Below are positions 55,806 to 64,000 of a DNA stretch of 64,000 nucleotides, piece after piece. Origin of the DNA: Methylocella tundrae (GTDB lineage: Bacteria > Pseudomonadota > Alphaproteobacteria > Rhizobiales > Beijerinckiaceae). A program made the translations under genes and the position numbers. Each line of letters starts with the position of its first letter. The first letter of the stretch is position 1. The stretch spans positions 2,824,501-2,888,500 of the forward strand of contig NZ_CP139089.1 in NCBI RefSeq assembly GCF_038024855.1. Reading direction: 5' to 3'. The notes under the pieces were generated by a model, which searched no databases, had not been told where the DNA came from, and worked only from the letters and a program-made list of their open reading frames with translations.

Positions 55806-56276
55806 ATGTTCGGCAAGACCTATTCCGCCAAACCGGCGGACATCGACAAGAAATGGGTGCTGATCGACGCCAATGGCCTCGTCGTCGGCCGGCTCGCGAC
55901 GCTGGTGGCGCTTCGCCTGCGCGGAAAGCACAAGGCGACCTTCACGCCTCACATGGACGATGGCGACAATATCATTGTCATCAACGCCGAGAAGGTGGTT
56001 TTCACCGGCCGCAAGCGCGACCAGAAGGTCTATTATCACCACACCGGCTATCCGGGCGGCATCAAGGAGCGGACGGCGAAGTTCATCCTCGATGGACGCT
56101 TCCCGGAGCGCGTCGTGGAAAAGGCCGTCGAGCGCATGCTGCCCCGCGGGCCGCTCGGGCGCAAGCAGCTCGGCAACCTCAGAGTGTATAAGGGCGCGGA
56201 TCATCCGCACGCCGCGCAGCAGCCGGTCACGCTCGACGTCGCCAGTCTCAACCGTAAGAATTCGAGGATTGTCTGA
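55806..56276 (+). CDS. rplM: 50S ribosomal protein L13
   Basis: 156 aa: [55 protein letters not shown] and [35 protein letters not shown] are the standard L13 motifs. It is an early-assembly protein of the large subunit. It is followed after 2 nt by rpsI, the conserved pair in most bacteria. Confidence 0.98.
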   Translation: MFGKTYSAKPADIDKKWVLIDANGLVVGRLATLVALRLRGKHKATFTPHMDDGDNIIVINAEKVVFTGRKRDQKVYYHHTGYPGGIKERTAKFILDGRFPERVVEKAVERMLPRGPLGRKQLGNLRVYKGADHPHAAQQPVTLDVASLNRKNSRIV

Positions 56277-56278
56277 TT

Positions 56279-56758
56279 ATGGCCGAGACTCTGTCTTCGC
56301 TTCAGGATCTGAAGAGCGCCACCGCCGCCCCACCCGAGGAAGCGCCGCGTTACGTGCAAAAGCTCGACGCGCAGGGACGCGCCTACGCCACCGGCAAGCG
56401 CAAGGACGCCGTCGCCCGCGTCTGGATCAAGCCCGGCACCGGCAAGGTCATCGTCAATGGCCGTCCGATCGAGGTTTACTTCGCCCGCCCCGTGCTGCGC
56501 ATGATCCTGCAGCAGCCGCTTGGCGTCGCAAAGCGCGTCGACCAGTATGATTTGACCGTTACCGTCGCTGGCGGCGGCCTTTCCGGTCAGGCCGGCGCGG
56601 TGCGTCACGGTCTCTCCAAGGCGCTCGTCGCTTTCGAGCCTGACCTGCGCGGCGCCTTGAAAAAAGAGGGCTTTCTCACCCGCGATTCGCGCGTCGTGGA
56701 GCGCAAGAAATACGGCAAGAAAAAAGCCCGCCGCAGCTTCCAGTTCTCAAAACGTTAA
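56279..56758 (+). CDS. rpsI: 30S ribosomal protein S9
   Basis: 159 aa. The S9 core begins [61 protein letters not shown] and the basic C-terminus [16 protein letters not shown] follow; the terminal KR residues reach the P-site. The N-terminal 35 residues are an extension usual in alphaproteobacteria. It overlaps the transcript of rplM and ends just before a terminator. Confidence 0.98.
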   Translation: MAETLSSLQDLKSATAAPPEEAPRYVQKLDAQGRAYATGKRKDAVARVWIKPGTGKVIVNGRPIEVYFARPVLRMILQQPLGVAKRVDQYDLTVTVAGGGLSGQAGAVRHGLSKALVAFEPDLRGALKKEGFLTRDSRVVERKKYGKKKARRSFQFSKR

Positions 56759-56784
56759 CCATTTACGGTTGGACGTTGACGATC

Positions 56785-56809
56785 AAGGCGGCCGTTGGCC
56801 GCCTTTTTT
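56785..56809 (+). terminator. Rho-independent terminator after rpsI
   Basis: AAGGCGGCC-GTT-GGCCGCCTT followed by a T-run gives a textbook intrinsic terminator 26 nt past the rpsI stop. Confidence 0.93.
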
Positions 56810-56901
56810 GTCAGCAAACGGCGATTCTCCGATCCGCCTTCATAAAAGCGCGGCATGATCGGAGGATTTTAGGCCGCAACTTCACCTTTCGGGCGACGAT
56901 C

Positions 56902-57816
56902 ATGCGCGGAAAAGTCTTTATCGACGGCGAAGCCGGAACCACCGGGCTTGGCATCAAGGCGCGCCTCGCCAATGAGCCGGGCATTGAGATTGCGGGCCTT
57001 CCGCCCGAAAAGCGCAAGGACCCCGCCGCCAAGAAAGAGCTTCTGGCGACCGTCGATGTGGTGATTTTGTGCCTGCCGGACGACGCCGCGCGCGAGACCG
57101 TCGCTCTCGTCGAGACTTTGCGCGAAAAGGCGCCGCGCGTTCTCGACGCCTCGACCGCCCACCGGGTCGCCAAGGGCTGGATCTATGGCTTTCCCGAACT
57201 CGCTCCTGGCCAGACGGAGGCCATCGCCAAGGCGCAATTCGTCGCAAATCCCGGATGCTATGCGACCGGCGCGATCGCGCTTTTGCGTCCGCTCGTCGAC
57301 GCCGGCCTCATTCCGGTGGACTGGGCGATCGCCATCAATGCGGTCTCCGGCTATTCGGGCGGCGGCAAGAGCATGATCGCCGATTATGAGAGCGGCGCCG
57401 CGCCCGCCTTCGAGCTCTATGCCCTTGGCCTGGAGCATAAGCATGTGCCCGAGATCCAGCATTACGCGGGTCTTTCGCGCCGCCCCATCCTCGCGCCTTC
57501 GGTCGGCAATTTCGCGCAAGGGATGCTCGTTTCCATACCGCTTTTTCTCGACGACCTGCCGCAAAAGCCCAAAGGCGTCGATCTTGAGGGCGCGCTTTCG
57601 GCCCATTACGCCGGCTCCCGCTTCGTCACACTCGCGCCGGCCGACCCTTCCGGCAAAATCGAGCCGGAATCGCTGAACGGCGCCAATGATCTTGAGCTGC
57701 GCGTCTTCGCCAACGAGGCGCGCCGTCAGGCGATTCTCGTCGCAAAGCTCGACAATCTCGGCAAGGGCGCCTCGGGCGCGGCTCTGCAAAATCTCGAACT
57801 GATGCTGGAGCGGTAG
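56902..57816 (+). CDS. argC: N-acetyl-gamma-glutamyl-phosphate reductase (short type)
   Basis: 304 aa from the ATG at 56902: [19 protein letters not shown] (NADP-binding loop), [36 protein letters not shown] with the active Cys near residue 118, [15 protein letters not shown], and [13 protein letters not shown] with the catalytic His. It catalyses the third step of arginine biosynthesis. The length fits the shorter AgrC-2 class. The frame is open to 56776, but the extension overlaps the rpsI terminator. Confidence 0.95.
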   Translation: MRGKVFIDGEAGTTGLGIKARLANEPGIEIAGLPPEKRKDPAAKKELLATVDVVILCLPDDAARETVALVETLREKAPRVLDASTAHRVAKGWIYGFPELAPGQTEAIAKAQFVANPGCYATGAIALLRPLVDAGLIPVDWAIAINAVSGYSGGGKSMIADYESGAAPAFELYALGLEHKHVPEIQHYAGLSRRPILAPSVGNFAQGMLVSIPLFLDDLPQKPKGVDLEGALSAHYAGSRFVTLAPADPSGKIEPESLNGANDLELRVFANEARRQAILVAKLDNLGKGASGAALQNLELMLER

Positions 57817-57987
57817 CGCGCCGCGCCGGAACGTCGCGCCAAAATCACTGACGAAGCGGATGATTTGCGCCTGGGTGTGAAATTGCCGCAATGTAAAGCG
57901 CGGAACGAAGCGGGCCGCCCTGGCGTTTAACGGGACAAGTTGAAACCGAACCGCGCCCGGGGTCGGCCGCGCAGGTGAAGAACCGCC

Positions 57988-58476
57988 ATGCATCTTCTGC
58001 CGATCGTTCAGGGACTGATCCTCGTTTTCGCCGCCAATGGCGCGCCGGTTCTGGCCCATTGGATGTTTCGCGAGCGGGGCGCGTTTGCGCTGGATTTCGG
58101 CGCCCGTTTTTCCGACGGCGGCCCTTTGTTCGGTTCGGCCAAGACCATCCGGGGCGTCATCGCCAGTCTCATCGCGGCCTCGCTGACGGCGCTGCTGCTC
58201 GGATTGAGCTGGCAGGTCGGAGCGCTGGCCGGCGCCGCCGCCATGGCCGGCGACCTTCTCTCGAGCTTTATCAAGCGGCGTCTCGGCCTGCCGCCGCACA
58301 GCATGGCGCCGGGCCTCGATCAGGGGCCGGAATGCCTGTTTCCGCTGGTGGCCTGCATGAGCGCGCTTGGCCTGACCGTCTCGGACGTGCTTCTCGCGAC
58401 GCTCGTGTTCTGGATCGGTGAACTCTTGATTTCCCGCGCCCTGTTCAGCCTCAAGATCCGCGAGCACCCTTACTGA
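57988..58476 (+). CDS. CDP-archaeol synthase-like (CarS/DUF46) membrane protein
   Basis: 162 aa with four or five membrane segments. Signatures: LIFAANGAPVLA-like start (VFAANGAPVLAHWMF), GPLFGSAKTIRGVIASLIAASLTALLLG, MAGDLLSSFIKRRLGLPPHSMAPGLDQGPECLFPL. The motif FGSAKTIRG...GDLLSSFIKRRLG is the hallmark of the CarS/DUF46 cytidylyltransferases, which in archaea activate archaeol with CTP. In bacteria the substrate is unknown and may be another lipid alcohol. Confidence 0.85.
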   Translation: MHLLPIVQGLILVFAANGAPVLAHWMFRERGAFALDFGARFSDGGPLFGSAKTIRGVIASLIAASLTALLLGLSWQVGALAGAAAMAGDLLSSFIKRRLGLPPHSMAPGLDQGPECLFPLVACMSALGLTVSDVLLATLVFWIGELLISRALFSLKIREHPY

Positions 58477-58500
58477 CCCCGCCGTAACGATCCCTCAAGG

Positions 58501-59463
58501 TCAATCAGTGACGCGCTGGAGTCGGTGAAGCGTGATCTCGGGCGGACAGTTCAAGCGCACCGGAAGCACGCTCGATCCTGCCCCGACCGAGGTATAGCCC
58601 GCCATTTCCAGATATTTCCACGCGCCCGCGCCGAATGCGCGCGGCAGGGTTGAATCGAGCGTGATCGGGATCGCCCCCGGCAGGCAGATCTGGCCGCCGT
58701 GGGTGTGGCCGGACAAGATCATGTTGAAGCCGGCGTGCGCCGCCTGGCGGTAGATTTCGGGCGTATGCGAGAGCAGAATTGAAAATTCGTCGAACGGAAT
58801 ATCTGCCGCCGCTTTTTCGATATTGTCGACGCGGAAGAAATGCGCGTCGTCAATTCCCGCGAGATGGATCGACTGGCCGCCCCGCTCGATGCGAACCGAT
58901 TCGTTGAGCAGCATGACGACGCCCATGTCTTCGAGACCCGGCGTCATTTTGATGGTGTCATGATTGCCGAGCACGCCATAGACCGGCCCTTTGAGAGCGG
59001 CGCAGATCGGCGCGACGCCCTCAAGCGCGGCGGCGAAGGAGCCGCAGGTGCCCGCGCGGAAATCGCCCGTCATGACGCAAATGTCATATTCAAGGTCCGC
59101 GACGAGTTCGGCCACCCGCACCATCGCCGGGCCGCTCATTTCGACATGGAGGTCGCTGAGATGCAGCACCGTGAAGCCCTCGAACGCCGGCGGCAGCCGC
59201 TCGGAGACGATCGCGTTGCGCCGTAATTCGACCTTCGCGGCGTTGCGCTGGCCGCGTCCGTAAAGGCCCGCGAGGCGCAGCGCGAGGCGCATCATCGCAT
59301 GCACCGAATACCAGTTCTCGATATGGAAAAAATTCAGGCCCTGGCCGAAGACCTGAGCCTCATGAGCCTCCTCGATGCCGATGCGCTGGCGCGTGTGGAT
59401 CTTGCCGAGGCGCTGCTCAAGGCGGTGAGCGGCCTCATCTGAGGCGACGTCCAGAGGTTGCAC
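58501..59463 (-). CDS. YaeI-type membrane-associated metallophosphoesterase
   Basis: About 320 aa from the GTG at 59463, with AAGGA seven bases upstream. The N-terminus (QRIGIEEAHEAQVFGQGLNFFHIENWYS) is conserved in this subgroup. Calcineurin-like motifs: VLHLSDLHVEMSG, CVMTGDFRAG, GVLGNHD, ILLSHTPEI and MILSGHTHGGQICLPG. The metal ligands are all present. YaeI-like enzymes hydrolyse lipid or nucleotide phosphodiesters at the membrane. The frame is open to 59565, but the extra residues do not fit. Confidence 0.88.
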   Translation of the reverse strand: MQPLDVASDEAAHRLEQRLGKIHTRQRIGIEEAHEAQVFGQGLNFFHIENWYSVHAMMRLALRLAGLYGRGQRNAAKVELRRNAIVSERLPPAFEGFTVLHLSDLHVEMSGPAMVRVAELVADLEYDICVMTGDFRAGTCGSFAAALEGVAPICAALKGPVYGVLGNHDTIKMTPGLEDMGVVMLLNESVRIERGGQSIHLAGIDDAHFFRVDNIEKAAADIPFDEFSILLSHTPEIYRQAAHAGFNMILSGHTHGGQICLPGAIPITLDSTLPRAFGAGAWKYLEMAGYTSVGAGSSVLPVRLNCPPEITLHRLQRVTD

Positions 59464-59682
59464 GGCGATTCCTTCGGGGCTGGACTTAAGGCGCGGAGAG
59501 GAAGCTTGCAGCAAGGAACGGACTCGGCAGTTAAATCGCGCCGCCGCGAGGGCGCTTTGCTTCAATGGGCGGCGTTCGGATCATCGCAATCAACCAGGGC
59601 AAGGGTTGCGATTTTGCCGCCGAAGCTCCATTTTGGCAAAGCCAATCAAGTGAGCGCGAACGGCGCCGAAGGAGAGCGGGAC

Positions 59683-60603
59683 ATGGCGGGATTATACGGC
59701 CTCGGCGCGGAACAAGCCAAGCCGAATGGAGCCGCGGGCGGCGCTCTTGTCAAGGACACGACGACGGCGACATTTGGCGCAGACGTCCTCGCCGAATCCG
59801 CGCGCCAGCCGGTTCTAGTCGATTTCTGGGCGCCCTGGTGCGAGCCCTGCAAACAACTGGCGCCCATTCTGGAAAAAGTCGTGCAGGCGGCCGGCGGCAA
59901 GGTCAAGCTGGTCAAGATGAATATCGACGAACATCCGGAGATCGCGGGGCGGCTCGGCGTTCGCTCCATCCCGGCGGTCATCGCCTTCGAACGCTCCCAG
60001 CCCGCCGACGGCTTCCTCGGCGCCTTGCCGGAATCCGAAGTGCGCGGCTTCATTGAGCGTCTCGTCGGTCCGATCGGCGGGGCCGCAGACCTCATCGCCG
60101 AGGCCGAGGCGCTGCTGGCCGAAGGCGACGCCATTGGCGCGGGTGAGGTCTACGCCGCCTTATTGGCCGAAAACCCGGCCGATTTCGAAGCGCTCGCTGG
60201 CCTTGCCAAGCTTTACATTCAAGCTGGCGATCTGGAGGCGGCAAAACAGCTTCTCGCCACGGCGCCGGCCGGCGCCGAGAAGCACGCCGGCGTCATCGCG
60301 GCGAAGGCCGCCCTCGACCTCGCCGAGCAGGCGGGCTCGATCGGCGATCTCGCCGAGCTGAAGCGAAAGATCGAGATTGATCCGAACGATCATCAGGCGC
60401 GCTTCGACTACGCCATCGGGCTGAATGCGCAGGACCGCCGCGAGGAAGCAGCGGGCGCGCTGCTCGACATCATCAAGAACGATCGCGCCTGGAACGAGGA
60501 CGCCGCCCGCAAGCAATTGCTGCAATTCTTCGAGGCCTGGGGCCCGGCCGAGCCGGCGACGATCGGCGCCCGCAAGAAACTGTCTATCGTGCTCTTCTCC
60601 TGA
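59683..60603 (+). CDS. Thioredoxin-TPR protein (YbbN/CnoX type)
   Basis: 306 aa. The thioredoxin domain (VLVDFWAPWCEPCKQLAPILEKVVQAAGGKVKLVKMNIDEHPEIAGRLGVRSIPAVIAF) has an intact CxxC (CEPC). TPR-like helices follow (AEALLAEGDAIGAGEVYAALLAENPADFEALAGLAKLYIQAGDLEAAKQLL). CnoX proteins protect unfolded substrates from over-oxidation and pass them to chaperones. It is the first of the run thioredoxin, hydrolase (broken), LON-domain, Trm112; the thioredoxin/LON/Trm112 order is conserved in alphaproteobacteria. Confidence 0.93.
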   Translation: MAGLYGLGAEQAKPNGAAGGALVKDTTTATFGADVLAESARQPVLVDFWAPWCEPCKQLAPILEKVVQAAGGKVKLVKMNIDEHPEIAGRLGVRSIPAVIAFERSQPADGFLGALPESEVRGFIERLVGPIGGAADLIAEAEALLAEGDAIGAGEVYAALLAENPADFEALAGLAKLYIQAGDLEAAKQLLATAPAGAEKHAGVIAAKAALDLAEQAGSIGDLAELKRKIEIDPNDHQARFDYAIGLNAQDRREEAAGALLDIIKNDRAWNEDAARKQLLQFFEAWGPAEPATIGARKKLSIVLFS

Positions 60604-60617
60604 TCTGAGCCGGATCG

Positions 60618-61330
60618 CTGGGCGAGCGCAAAACCTTCATTCTGGCGCATGGGTCGTGGCATGGCGGCGGGTGGCCGAGCCGCTGCGCGCGCTTGGCCAC
60701 AGCGTTTATGCGCCGAGCTTTACCGGAATGGGCGATCGCGCCCATCTCCTTGGCCCGCGGATTGACATCGAAACCTTCGTCGAGGATCTCGTTCAGCTGA
60801 TCGTGAGCGAAGAGCTGCGCGACGTCGTGCTCGTCGGCCATAGTTTTGGCGGCGTTCCGATCTCCGGCGTCGCCGACCGCATTCCCGAGGCGATCGGTCA
60901 TCTCGTCTATCTCGACGCCATCGTGCCCGAAAGCGGCAAAAGCGTCTTTTCGACCTATCCTGCGGCGGAGGCGCAAGCGCGCATCGAGGCCGCGGAGCGC
61001 GCCAACGGCGGCCTTGCCGCCCCCGCGCCGCTGGCGCTGCCTCAGTCCATCGGCCTTCGGCCGGGAAGCGCCGATTATGATTGGGTTCTGCGGCGTCTGA
61101 CGCCGCATCCGATGCGAACCTATACCAGCGCGCTGACCCTGCGGAACCCGGTCGGCAATGGCCTTCCGCGCACCTATGTTCACTGCTCCGAGCCGTCCTA
61201 TGCGACCATCGAGGGCTCGCGCGCGCTCGTGCGCTCATGGCCGGGCTGGCGCTGGATCGAGCTTCGCGCTCCCCATGAAGCGATGATCACCCATCCGGAC
61301 GAAATCGCCCGAATCCTTCTCGCGATCTGA
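60618..61330 (+). pseudogene. Alpha/beta hydrolase (EstC-like) with broken N-terminus
   Basis: Homology starts at 60630 in one frame as KTFILAHGSWHGG (oxyanion region) and continues only in another frame as WRRVAEPLRALGHSVYAPSFTGMGDRAHLL, so bases have been lost near 60660-60675. The first frame also has no ATG, GTG or TTG; only CTG at 60618 follows the upstream stop. The remainder is intact: VLVGHSFGGVPISGVADR with the nucleophile Ser, LVYLDAIVP, and HEAMITHPDEIARIL with the catalytic His. It is either a recent pseudogene or an assembly error at a GC-rich run. Confidence 0.75.
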
Positions 61331-61414
61331 CGCCACAGGCTGGCCGGAGCATAGTTTTTCTTTCCGATCAATGTATAATGGCCGATCGAGCGCCGCGGGC
61401 GGGGATGTCTCGAG

Positions 61415-62101
61415 ATGCAAGAGGCTGTCGAGGTCGAGGATCTGCACATGGGGATGAACCAAGCCTATGCCCCCGGCGAGTTGCCCGTTTCCTTTCCGAT
61501 CTTTCCGCTCGCCAAGGCCCTGCTTCTGCCGCGCGGGCAGTTGCCGCTGAACATCTATGAGCCGCGCTACCTCGCGATGGTCGACGATGTGCTGAAGAGC
61601 CATCGCATGGTCGGCATGATCCAGCCGGACCCCGACGCCTCCGCGCGCGGGCTGTTTCCGGTCGGCTGCATAGGACGCATCACCCAATTGGCCGAGACGG
61701 GCGATGGACGATATCTTCTGACCCTGACCGGCATAGCGCGGTTCAGGGTGATCGAAGAGATCGACGCAGTCACGCCCTATCGCCAGTGCCGCGCCGATTT
61801 CACGCCTTTCGCCGTTGATTTCAGCCCCTCCGCCGGAGAGGATCTCGTTGATCGCGACGGCCTCTTGCGCACCTTGCGCAGCTTTGCCGAGACCAATGAT
61901 CTACAGCTCGACTGGGACAGTATCCACGAGGCGCCGAATGAGGCGCTCGTCAATGCGCTGTCCATGATGAGCCCGTTCGGCCCCAAGGAAAAACAGGCCC
62001 TGCTCGAAGCAAAGGACCTCAAAGGCCGCGCCGATGTGCTCGTGGCGATCACCGAAATTGAGCTGTCGCGCGGTAAGAACCCTCAGACGACCCTGCAGTA
62101 G
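61415..62101 (+). CDS. LON substrate-binding domain protein (LonN-like)
   Basis: 228 aa. The LON N-terminal fold is clear: [84 protein letters not shown]. There is no ATPase or protease domain. Such stand-alone LON proteins in alphaproteobacteria sit between a thioredoxin and a Trm112 gene, as here. They are presumed adaptors or ligand binders in protein quality control. Confidence 0.92.
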   Translation: MQEAVEVEDLHMGMNQAYAPGELPVSFPIFPLAKALLLPRGQLPLNIYEPRYLAMVDDVLKSHRMVGMIQPDPDASARGLFPVGCIGRITQLAETGDGRYLLTLTGIARFRVIEEIDAVTPYRQCRADFTPFAVDFSPSAGEDLVDRDGLLRTLRSFAETNDLQLDWDSIHEAPNEALVNALSMMSPFGPKEKQALLEAKDLKGRADVLVAITEIELSRGKNPQTTLQ

Positions 62102-62112
62102 AAGGCCCCTTG

Positions 62113-62328
62113 ATGACCGATAAAGCCAGTAAGCCGACCCCTGCGCCCGAGCCCTCGCGCATTGATCCGCGCCTCCTCGAAATTCTCGTCTGTCCGCGCA
62201 CCAAGACGACGCTCGAATATGATGCGCAGAACCAGGAATTGATTTCGCGGGCGGCGAAGCTCGCCTATCCGATCCGCGACGGAATCCCGATCATGCTGCC
62301 GGAGGAGGCGCGTCCGCTACAGGATTGA
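62113..62328 (+). CDS. Trm112-family small zinc-ribbon-like protein
   Basis: 71 aa: [51 protein letters not shown]. The pattern [11 protein letters not shown]...[12 protein letters not shown] is typical of Trm112/YcaR proteins, which in eukaryotes and archaea activate methyltransferases; only one Cys remains here, so zinc is not expected. It follows the LON-domain gene by 11 nt and is probably cotranscribed. Confidence 0.92.
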   Translation: MTDKASKPTPAPEPSRIDPRLLEILVCPRTKTTLEYDAQNQELISRAAKLAYPIRDGIPIMLPEEARPLQD

Positions 62329-62589
62329 CCGCCGCCCGTCCCGGTGAGCCGTCGGCGATCGCGAGACCGGCGGAAAGGCCCAGGGCGGCGGCGTTATTTC
62401 GATGCGCCAAGGCTCCAGGCCTTTCTGATTGAAGGCGCCTGTCCGCCTCGCCATTGTCGAATGTCGAAAAACAATTTCCAATTTGTTTCAGATCATCATC
62501 TATCTTTCCCGCCGACGTTCAAATCAACTTGGCGCAAAGGTCTGCGCGTAGCGAACCGGCGTCTTGCGCGCCGGAATGGAAAGGGGGGA

Positions 62590-63678
62590 ATGATGATCCG
62601 TCGATGGGCTGCCGCCGCCTTGGCGGCGATGATTGCTCTCGCGCCGCCGGCGTCCGCGTGCACCGGCCTGCGCCTCGTCGCAGCGGACGGCGCTGTCGTT
62701 CCGGGGCGCACATTGGAATTCGGTTTCGATCTTCAATCGAATGTCGTCGTCATTCCTAAAGGAACTCAGATCACCGGATCGACCCCGGACGGCGCAAAAG
62801 GCCTCAGCTACACGACCAGATATGGCATGCTCGGCGCCAATGCCGTCGGCCTGCCGGATATCATCGATGGCATCAACGACCAGGGGCTTTACGTCGGCCT
62901 GTTCTACTTCCCCGGCTACGCGTCCTATCCCGAGGCCAGCCCCGAGACGATTGCACGCGGCATGGCGCCTTTCGAATATGGCAACTGGCTGCTCGGCAAT
63001 TTCGCGTCGGTCGAAGAGGTCAAGGCCAATTTCGACAAAGTAGCGCTGCTTCCCGTCGTTCTCGACGCCATCAAACAGGCGCCGCCGGTCCATTTCGTCG
63101 TCCATGACCGTAACGGCAATTCCGTGGTGATCGAGCCGATCGACGGCAAGCTCGTGATCCACGACAATCCGCTCGGCGTCCTCACCAACTCGCCGACGTT
63201 CGATTGGCACATGACCAATCTGCGCAATTACATCAATCTCAGCGTGACGAATGTCCCGCCGGTCGAATTGTCCGACATCAAATTCGCTCAGTTCGGCGAA
63301 GGCACGGGGCTTCATGGCCTGCCGGGCGATTATACGCCCCCCTCGCGGATGGTGCGCGCGGTGGTGTTTTCGCAGTCGGCTCCGCAATCGGCCACCGGAC
63401 CAGACGCGGTGCTCCAGGCCTTTCATCTCCTCAACGCCTTTGACATTCCCGTCGGCTCCGTCCGCGAAAAAAACGGGAATAGCGTCCTGCCGGAATATAC
63501 GCTCTGGACCAGCGTCGCCGACCTCAAGAACCTCAAATGGTATTTCAGGACTTTTGCCGACCAGTCGATCCGCAGCGTCGATCTCGCCACGGCGATTGCC
63601 GCCGCGGGCGGCAAGATCAAAACCATCACGATGGAATCGAAACAACCGGTCGAGGACGTCTCGAAGGATTTGCAATAG
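62590..63678 (+). CDS. Secreted linear amide C-N hydrolase (choloylglycine hydrolase family)
   Basis: 362 aa. The signal peptide (RRWAAAALAAMIALAPPASA) ends immediately before Cys-Thr-Gly (CTGLRL); in this Ntn-hydrolase family the Cys freed at the N-terminus is the nucleophile. Downstream features fit: GRTLEFGFDLQSNVVVIPKG with the conserved Arg, NDQGLYVGLFYFPGYASY, HDNPLGVLTNSPTFDWHMTNLRNYINLS. It should be periplasmic and hydrolyse an amide, for example penicillin V, a bile-salt-like amide or an acyl-homoserine lactone. GGGGGGAA precedes tandem ATGs. Confidence 0.93.
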   Translation: MMIRRWAAAALAAMIALAPPASACTGLRLVAADGAVVPGRTLEFGFDLQSNVVVIPKGTQITGSTPDGAKGLSYTTRYGMLGANAVGLPDIIDGINDQGLYVGLFYFPGYASYPEASPETIARGMAPFEYGNWLLGNFASVEEVKANFDKVALLPVVLDAIKQAPPVHFVVHDRNGNSVVIEPIDGKLVIHDNPLGVLTNSPTFDWHMTNLRNYINLSVTNVPPVELSDIKFAQFGEGTGLHGLPGDYTPPSRMVRAVVFSQSAPQSATGPDAVLQAFHLLNAFDIPVGSVREKNGNSVLPEYTLWTSVADLKNLKWYFRTFADQSIRSVDLATAIAAAGGKIKTITMESKQPVEDVSKDLQ

Positions 63679-63726
63679 ACTTTGATCCCGGTCTCAACGC
63701 GGGAGCCGGCGCGCGCCGGTCGTTCG

Positions 63727-64000
63727 ATGAAGAAAGTCTGTATTGCGGTCGCCGCGGAATTTTTGATTCTCGGGGCGCTCCTGTTCGGGGCCGCGGGAAC
63801 CTTCGCCTGGCCCGCGGCCTGGGCTTTCCTGATTATCCTCGTCGCAGGCGCGGCGCTGATCACGCGCATGCTCGCCCGCGATGATCCAGCTCTTCTTGAA
63901 GAGCGCCTGCGGCCCCCGATCCAGAGCGGCCAACCGCTCTGGGACAAGGTCATCATGGCGAGTTTCATCGTGCTTTTTATCGCCTGGCTGATCCTGATGG
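63727..64000 (+). CDS. Isoprenylcysteine carboxyl methyltransferase-like membrane protein, partial
   Basis: The frame is open from the ATG at 63727 to the window end. The visible 91 residues have a first membrane helix pair (AVAAEFLILGALLFGAAGTFAWPAAWAFLIILVAGAALITRML) and then DDPALLEERLRPPIQSGQPLWDKVIM, typical of the ICMT/phospholipid methyltransferase family, followed by the next helix. The SAM-binding C-terminal part lies beyond the window. The start is 48 nt after the hydrolase stop. Confidence 0.75.
   Translation, partial: MKKVCIAVAAEFLILGALLFGAAGTFAWPAAWAFLIILVAGAALITRMLARDDPALLEERLRPPIQSGQPLWDKVIMASFIVLFIAWLILM

Overview
The window is high-GC DNA with alphaproteobacterial gene content. 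Ribosomal and RNA polymerase genes (rpsM, rpsK, rpoA, rplQ; rplM, rpsI), a PHB depolymerase, FNR/FixK-type operators, duplicated ku genes with ligD, a hopanoid C-2 methylase-like radical SAM enzyme, and the ctaA/DUF2842 and thioredoxin/LON/Trm112 neighbourhoods all fit the order Hyphomicrobiales (Rhizobiales). A relative of Beijerinckiaceae or Methylocystaceae is plausible, but that is inference; no 16S rRNA or methane-oxidation gene is present.

Layout. (1) 1-10 kb: a stress and low-oxygen cluster. It holds an MgtA/B-type Mg2+ P-type ATPase (cut by the window edge), a decayed PEP synthase, two universal stress proteins, a phosphoribosyltransferase, ChaB, DUF3775, DUF2267, Hsp20 and a PHB depolymerase. 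Three FNR/FixK-like palindromes sit in its intergenic gaps (2025, 6690, 8546), so it is probably one oxygen-responsive regulon. (2) 10-18.8 kb: an SH3/Gly-rich secreted protein, then a complete NHEJ set (three-domain LigD, a second ligase, two convergent ku genes), a YihY membrane protein and an aldo/keto reductase. (3) 18.8-26.4 kb: an accessory block that opens with an IS481-family transposase relic. It carries a MOSC-ferredoxin reductase fusion, an AI-2E-type permease, a substrate-binding protein without signal peptide coupled to a cupin, an AraC regulator, a secreted hydrolase and a DUF308-like membrane protein. It is bounded on the right by tRNA-Gly(GCC). (4) 26.7-32.8 kb: the alpha operon rpsM-rpsK-rpoA-rplQ, a DegP-like protease and rarA. 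(5) 32.8-44.3 kb: an autotransporter, an HpnP-like hopanoid methylase, a secreted caspase-like protein with a Tyr/Ser pseudo-dyad fused to an FGE-sulfatase domain, and an RND efflux pair. (6) 44.3-49.1 kb: a leftward operon of sensor kinase, response-regulator adenylate cyclase and HExxH metallopeptidase. (7) 49-64 kb: mostly housekeeping genes: DUF2147, an aldose epimerase-like protein, folD, a Wzz/BY-kinase-like protein with a lost P-loop, DUF2842, ctaA, a CoA-binding protein, rplM-rpsI, argC, a CarS-like protein, a metallophosphoesterase, a thioredoxin/TPR protein, a frameshifted hydrolase, a LON-domain protein, a Trm112 protein, a secreted Ntn hydrolase and the start of an isoprenylcysteine methyltransferase-like gene.

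The points I consider most worth following are the three-gene signalling/peptidase operon, the Tyr/Ser pseudo-caspase, the FixK-box regulon with its decayed PEP synthase, the cytoplasmic substrate-binding protein/cupin pair, and the long hairpins upstream of ctaA. All functions are assigned by reading translated sequence; no database search was run.
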